This document shows, one piece after another, positions 6,856 to 10,081 of a DNA stretch of 10,081 nt (position 1 is its first letter; each line of letters begins with the position of its first letter). The stretch spans positions 1-10,081 of the forward strand of contig CAYFTL010000053.1 of NCBI GenBank assembly GCA_964346145.1, in the 5' to 3' direction. The notes below the pieces were generated by a model. That model made no database searches and was not told where the DNA came from. It was given only the letters and a program-made list of their open reading frames with translations. The DNA is from CAYFTL01 sp964346145. Lineage in GTDB: Bacteria; Bacillota; Clostridia; Christensenellales; Aristaeellaceae. A program made the position numbers and the translations under genes.

Positions 6856-7694
6856 ACGTTTTCTCCCAGGTCGGTGCCTCGGGTTCTACTCACGTGCCGC
6901 GCTAAAAGCAGAGCCAGGACTGTCCAGAGTGTTGCCGCCCCCCACATGAGAGGCGTTCCAAAGTTGAGCTCGTAGATCAGCGCACGAAACAGCTGCACGA
7001 AACTGGTGAGCGGGTTTAGGTACAGCAGGTCTGCTATTGCGAAGCGCCCAAATAGCGGCTTCACCTGCCCAACCATCGATAAGGGATAGATGATTGGCGT
7101 GAGGTAGAAGAGAAGCTGCAGCACCACAGACACAAGGTGGGACAGATCTCGGAAGTAAACGTTCAGAATTGCAAAAATGACAGCAACCGAGGCGGTGAAT
7201 ACGACAGTCAGCAAGACCCAAACGGGAATCGCCAGCCAGCTGAGACCGATGTTGCCCAGCAGCAACATCACTGCCGCAAGGATCCCAAGCTCGATGGCGG
7301 ATTGGGTACCCACGGCCCACACCGATCCCAGCACGGGCGCGTACGCTGGAAAATAGACCTTTTGCAGGATGGGTCCCGCAGACATCAACTCGCCCATCCC
7401 CCCGGTGATAGCCCCTGAAAAGAAGGTCCAAAAGACCAGTCCGCTGAACAGGAACAAGACGAAAATACCTTGGCGACCGTAACCCATGTCCGGGGGCACA
7501 GCCCGGAAAATCAGAGAAAACACCGCGGTGTAGATCTCGGTGGTCGCCGTATCATTAAAAAAAAACCAGAGCCAGCCGAGCGCAGAGCCCTTGAAACGAG
7601 TTTTGAGGTGACGCTGAGCAAAAGTGTGCACCAAGTGCAGCTGCTGCTTCAGCGACCTCTCCGCGCGCACATTGCTCGCTTCTATGTCAGTCAC
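6852..7694 (-). CDS. wzm: Polysaccharide ABC exporter permease (Wzm type), carrying an adaptor-derived stretch
   Basis: ABC-2 family membrane permease that forms the export channel with the downstream ATPase. Seen: N-terminal interface region ending RFKGSALGWLW (33-43), hydrophobic segments near 76-97, 124-147, 153-178, 185-205 and 250-268, and the family motif NVYFRDLSHLV (178-188) followed by FYLTPIIYP (196-204). The start is GTG 7694, overlapping the upstream gene by 8 nt, with GGAGG (7705-7709) ten bases before it. Residues 44-56 (FFFNDTATTEIYT) are encoded by a T-run plus an exact Illumina P5 adaptor. In relatives this place holds the start of membrane segment 1, of the form SLLNP...VYT. 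The reading frame is kept and the length appears unchanged, but those residues are not the organism's sequence. The gene is otherwise intact; the native permease should have a normal hydrophobic segment there. Confidence 0.9.
   Translation of the reverse strand: MTDIEASNVRAERSLKQQLHLVHTFAQRHLKTRFKGSALGWLWFFFNDTATTEIYTAVFSLIFRAVPPDMGYGRQGIFVLFLFSGLVFWTFFSGAITGGMGELMSAGPILQKVYFPAYAPVLGSVWAVGTQSAIELGILAAVMLLLGNIGLSWLAIPVWVLLTVVFTASVAVIFAILNVYFRDLSHLVSVVLQLLFYLTPIIYPLSMVGQVKPLFGRFAIADLLYLNPLTSFVQLFRALIYELNFGTPLMWGAATLWTVLALLLARHVSRTRGTDLGENV
7528..7565 (-). other. Illumina P5 adaptor plus T-run embedded in wzm (assembly artefact)
   Basis: Read on the minus strand, nine T's (7565-7557) are followed by the complete 29-nt P5 sequence (7556-7528), beginning AATGATACGGCG and ending GAGATCTACAC, with no mismatch. 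On the plus strand this is the familiar read-through tail: adaptor complement followed by poly-A, as produced when a read runs past a short insert to the end of the flow-cell oligo. It encodes FFFNDTATTEIYT. The flanks on both sides are ordinary permease coding sequence. Confidence 0.97.
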
Positions 7695-9612
7695 AGGCGG
7701 TGATCCTCCAGACCATCACGTCCCCCTCGCTGTCCACCAACTCGAACCCGTCGTCCGTATCCAAGATCGGAGGCCCTCCAATCGGCCCCCAATCCCCACT
7801 TCCCACCCTGCCCACGTCAGACATGAAGGCGACAACGTTGTGTTCGAGGAGGATCTCGCAAATCTCGGGGTTGTCGTTGATCTCGTCAAGGGAAGACACT
7901 AGCAGTTTCTGCTCACCGGTAAGAGGGTCTATGAGCGGGATCATCGGCTTCATTTGCGAGTACACGACGACGAAGGCGCCCCCCGCACCGTGTGCGGCCA
8001 AGAGCCGAGTACCGGACTCAAAATGGTCATCAAGGCGTCCCAGCAACGCAGCAGTGTCGTCGGTAAGCGGTGAGAACCGCTGGTCGTCGAGTCGGTATCC
8101 GTTTTGGATGTGGGCTCGCTCAAGCTCGGAAATGCTGGGCGTGGCTACAACCCACACCACAGCGGCAACCACGCTGACGCTGGACAGTGAAACTCCACGC
8201 CAAATGGAGTTCACCCTGTTCCCGATGAGCCGATCGAAAAGCCAAGCAACGAACACGGCCGCTAAGACCACCGTGAGCGCAGCTGCGATCCCACCAAGGC
8301 GAACATGGTCTTTGTACCAGGGGCCTGTCAAAGCACGCAGAGCACTGTCGGGGCCGGCCGAAGCGATGAAGGCGACCACCGCTACAGCCGTCGTCACCAC
8401 GTAAACCCGGCCGGTGGAATGGTGTGCAACGAGAACTGCGCCGCCCACTGCACATACTAAGACCCCTACCCAGGGCCACCACGGATCAGACGTCGCAGCC
8501 ACGGTCCCATCAAGATAGGCCATCACAGGATTCTCATAGATGGTCTCTCGCGGAAACGCAGCCAAGCCAGCGACATAGTCGCTAAACCGCACCGCTAGCG
8601 TTGCCCCAACCACCGCTACTAACGTCGCGGAAGCTACGAGCGCAGCAAGCGTTCGTTTTCCAGTCGTCCAGGCCCGCCACACCCAGGCACTAAGGACTTG
8701 GAGGAGCGCAATCGCGGCCGCAACCAGAGGGAAAACAGCTCCGGACGGCTGCGCTGCCAACGCTCCAGTGAGCACCAGGACAAAGAGCAAAACGAAGCGT
8801 CCTTCATGCTTCCGTTGCCACAGAAGGACCGCAGCCAAAGCCGCTGGAAGCGCCACCATAGACAGGGCAAACGGGTAGACGGAGTAGGCGATGCCAAGTG
8901 CGCCTGGAAACATTGAGATCGGGATCAGGATCAGCGGCGCCCAGTAGCCGACTGTTTCGCTTTGGGGGCGCAACGCCAGCGCCAACGCAACGACGCTGGC
9001 TGGCCAAAGCAATGCGGAGACCGCCAGGATGGCACCGTTCGTCGCGGGAGCAACGTGTGCAAAAGACATGAGCAGCGAAACCAGCGCGTGCCAGACCGTC
9101 GGGTAGTAGTAGCTAGAATCCTGATCTGGTGTGTAGAGGTCAGACAATGCTCCTAGCGGAAACACGTCGCCCCCCTCATAGACCAGGAGCGCCCCTTGCA
9201 TGTGGAAAGCCGAATCACCCAGATGGGGCACCGCGTCCGGGGCACCCACCGCAGGGAGGACCACAAGCAACCGCACAGTTACGTACGTTAGGACACCAAG
9301 CACGGCCCACCATGACTGCCTGGTCGCGAGAGCGGAAAGGGGAAGGCGAGAGGCTCCCCTCCTGCGCGCCCACTGGAGGATCTGAAGTGCTGCAAGCCCT
9401 CCAAGTAGGGTGAACCAAGCGGGCCAGCCCCAGGCGAAACCCAAACCTCCCCAAACCAGAGTGAGGAGCCCGAAAGCTCCCAACCCAAGACCGGGTGCCA
9501 GGGCCCACCAGTAGGCTCCGCGCAGGCGGAGCAGCGTGCCGAGCTGGAGACCCGGGACAACCAGAACTACGGCAGCTAGAAGAGCCACAGCCAGCAGCCC
9601 AGACCAGACCAC
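7687..9612 (-). CDS. Large polytopic membrane protein, DUF6541-like; candidate GT-C-type glycosyltransferase
   Basis: A 641-residue membrane protein. From about 3 to 485 it has a dozen or so hydrophobic segments (for example 5-30, 35-58, 64-80, 101-121, 190-213, 225-262, 273-308, 320-341, 379-397, 402-419, 438-460, 476-491). Residues about 492-641 form a soluble tail, probably outside the cell. The loop after the third or fourth segments holds PHLGDSAFHMQGALLVYEGG (129-148) and YTPDQDSSYYYPTVWHAL (160-177). GPWYKDHVRLGG (430-441) is a second conserved-looking loop. An acidic residue in the first large outer loop (Asp133) with a many-pass body recalls lipid-sugar-dependent GT-C enzymes, but no catalytic motif proves it. 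The start is GTG 9612, eight bases after the dehydrogenase stop, with a TGA in frame just upstream and only a poor ribosome site. It overlaps wzm by 8 nt. Family assignment is from memory of actinobacterial cell-wall loci. Confidence 0.78.
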   Translation of the reverse strand: MVWSGLLAVALLAAVVLVVPGLQLGTLLRLRGAYWWALAPGLGLGAFGLLTLVWGGLGFAWGWPAWFTLLGGLAALQILQWARRRGASRLPLSALATRQSWWAVLGVLTYVTVRLLVVLPAVGAPDAVPHLGDSAFHMQGALLVYEGGDVFPLGALSDLYTPDQDSSYYYPTVWHALVSLLMSFAHVAPATNGAILAVSALLWPASVVALALALRPQSETVGYWAPLILIPISMFPGALGIAYSVYPFALSMVALPAALAAVLLWQRKHEGRFVLLFVLVLTGALAAQPSGAVFPLVAAAIALLQVLSAWVWRAWTTGKRTLAALVASATLVAVVGATLAVRFSDYVAGLAAFPRETIYENPVMAYLDGTVAATSDPWWPWVGVLVCAVGGAVLVAHHSTGRVYVVTTAVAVVAFIASAGPDSALRALTGPWYKDHVRLGGIAAALTVVLAAVFVAWLFDRLIGNRVNSIWRGVSLSSVSVVAAVVWVVATPSISELERAHIQNGYRLDDQRFSPLTDDTAALLGRLDDHFESGTRLLAAHGAGGAFVVVYSQMKPMIPLIDPLTGEQKLLVSSLDEINDNPEICEILLEHNVVAFMSDVGRVGSGDWGPIGGPPILDTDDGFELVDSEGDVMVWRITACD

Positions 9613-9620
9613 TGATCAGC

Positions 9621-10081
9621 TCATTCGCCGATGACGATTCTGGGTGTGCCTACCCAGTTGTCAGGTTTGGTGGTGCGGCGCCCATCGAACAAGACCTTGA
9701 CGCCTGGCAGGTCTGCGGGGGCTAGTTCTACGTATTCTTTGTGGTCGGCCTGCACGATGGCGGCGTCTACTGGTTCGCCCAGGTGGTAGGGCTCCCACCC
9801 GAACGCTTTGAGTTCTTCATCGCTGTACATGGGATCTTCCACCAGGACTTCAGCGCCAGCGGCCCGGAGTGCTTCGACGGTGGGGAAGATGCCGGAGAAC
9901 GCGGTCTCTTTCACCCCACCGCGGTAAGAGGCCCCCAGCACCGCCACTTTCAAGCCCTCAAGAGACCCGAGTAGCCCAGCGAGTTGGTCAACTACGTATT
10001 GGGGCATCCCAGCGTTGAAGGACCGGGCGGTGCGGACGATGGAAGCATCCGGGTCAGTGGACAAGTACAGGCGCGGGTACA
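9621..10081 (-). CDS. Nucleotide-sugar dehydrogenase (UDP-glucose/GDP-mannose dehydrogenase family), C-terminal part
   Basis: Oxidises the C6 alcohol of a nucleotide sugar to a uronic acid with NAD; cytoplasmic, supplying an acidic sugar to the glycan. The gene enters from the right edge and only about 152 codons plus the TGA stop are visible. Seen: YPRLYLSTDPDASIV, which in this family follows the catalytic-Cys motif lying just off the window, then SFNAGMPQYVVDQL of the dimer helix. The C-terminal UDP-binding domain follows, with VAVLGASYRGGVKETAFSG and VDAAIVQADHKEY. Here RGGVKETAFSG replaces the commoner YKxxxxDxRxSP form, as I recall from an actinobacterial subgroup. The substrate (UDP-glucose, UDP-ManNAc or another) cannot be decided without the N-terminal part. 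It is the most upstream visible gene of the exporter operon. An internal TTG at 10064 is not the start, because the family sequence continues upstream of it. Confidence 0.9.
   Translation of the reverse strand, partial: YPRLYLSTDPDASIVRTARSFNAGMPQYVVDQLAGLLGSLEGLKVAVLGASYRGGVKETAFSGIFPTVEALRAAGAEVLVEDPMYSDEELKAFGWEPYHLGEPVDAAIVQADHKEYVELAPADLPGVKVLFDGRRTTKPDNWVGTPRIVIGE

Noticed and set aside
7528..7556. NDTATTEIYT as a novel polar motif in a transporter membrane segment.
   Set aside because: It is the translation of the adaptor.
7557..7565. Homopolymer of nine A's (T's in the gene) as a phase-variation or slippage site in wzm.
   Set aside because: It directly abuts a perfect P5 adaptor and matches the poly-A tail seen in adaptor read-through, so it is an artefact, not a native tract.
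7700..8404. A 234-codon plus-strand open frame opposite the DUF6541-like gene.
   Set aside because: It is rich in Ser, Thr, Pro and Arg with no domain, and lies wholly antisense to a well-supported membrane protein gene.
1..10081. CRISPR arrays, tRNA or rRNA genes, insertion sequences, attachment sites.
   Set aside because: No spaced direct repeats, RNA gene signatures, transposase frames or terminal repeats were seen; almost all of the window is coding.

Overview
The window is part of a surface-polysaccharide locus from a moderately high-GC bacterium, most likely an actinobacterium (Actinomycetota). The support is GTG/TTG start codons, tightly overlapping genes, the actinobacterial style of the nucleotide-sugar dehydrogenase and a large DUF6541-type membrane protein. 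The genus cannot be read from the sequence. The presence of an Illumina adaptor inside a gene suggests a draft or metagenome-derived assembly.

Layout, left to right: (1) 1-389, minus strand, the N-terminal part of rfbB (dTDP-glucose 4,6-dehydratase), cut by the window edge. (2) 490-1428, plus strand, a lone family-2 rhamnosyltransferase-like glycosyltransferase, divergent from rfbB. (3) 1425-2294, minus strand, rfbA (glucose-1-phosphate thymidylyltransferase), convergent with the glycosyltransferase and sharing a palindromic CTAG stop with it. (4) 2361-10081, minus strand, a compact operon transcribed right to left: nucleotide-sugar dehydrogenase (C-terminal part only), DUF6541-like polytopic membrane protein, wzm-type permease, wzt-type ATPase with a C-terminal carbohydrate-binding-like domain, a 90-residue coiled-coil protein, an RgpF N-terminal-half protein, and a protein joining the RgpF C-terminal half to a WbsX/GH99-like domain. 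Gaps in this operon are 8 nt or less, or the genes overlap.

Together the genes describe an ABC-transporter-dependent pathway for a rhamnose-containing cell-wall or capsular glycan. RfbA and RfbB start dTDP-L-rhamnose synthesis, the dehydrogenase supplies a nucleotide-sugar uronic acid, the glycosyltransferases build the chain in the cytoplasm, and Wzm/Wzt export it. The DUF6541 protein may act on the outer face of the membrane.

Two points dominate the second look. First, wzm contains an exact 29-nt Illumina P5 adaptor preceded by nine T's, so residues 44-56 of the predicted permease are an assembly artefact. Second, the RgpF N-half gene and the RgpF C-half/WbsX gene lie in the same reading frame and are separated by a single amber codon. 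They look like one gene of about 990 codons cut by a nonsense change, a sequence error, or a real split or recoding event. I saw no RNA genes, CRISPR arrays, insertion sequences or origins, and no gene-free stretch longer than 100 bases.
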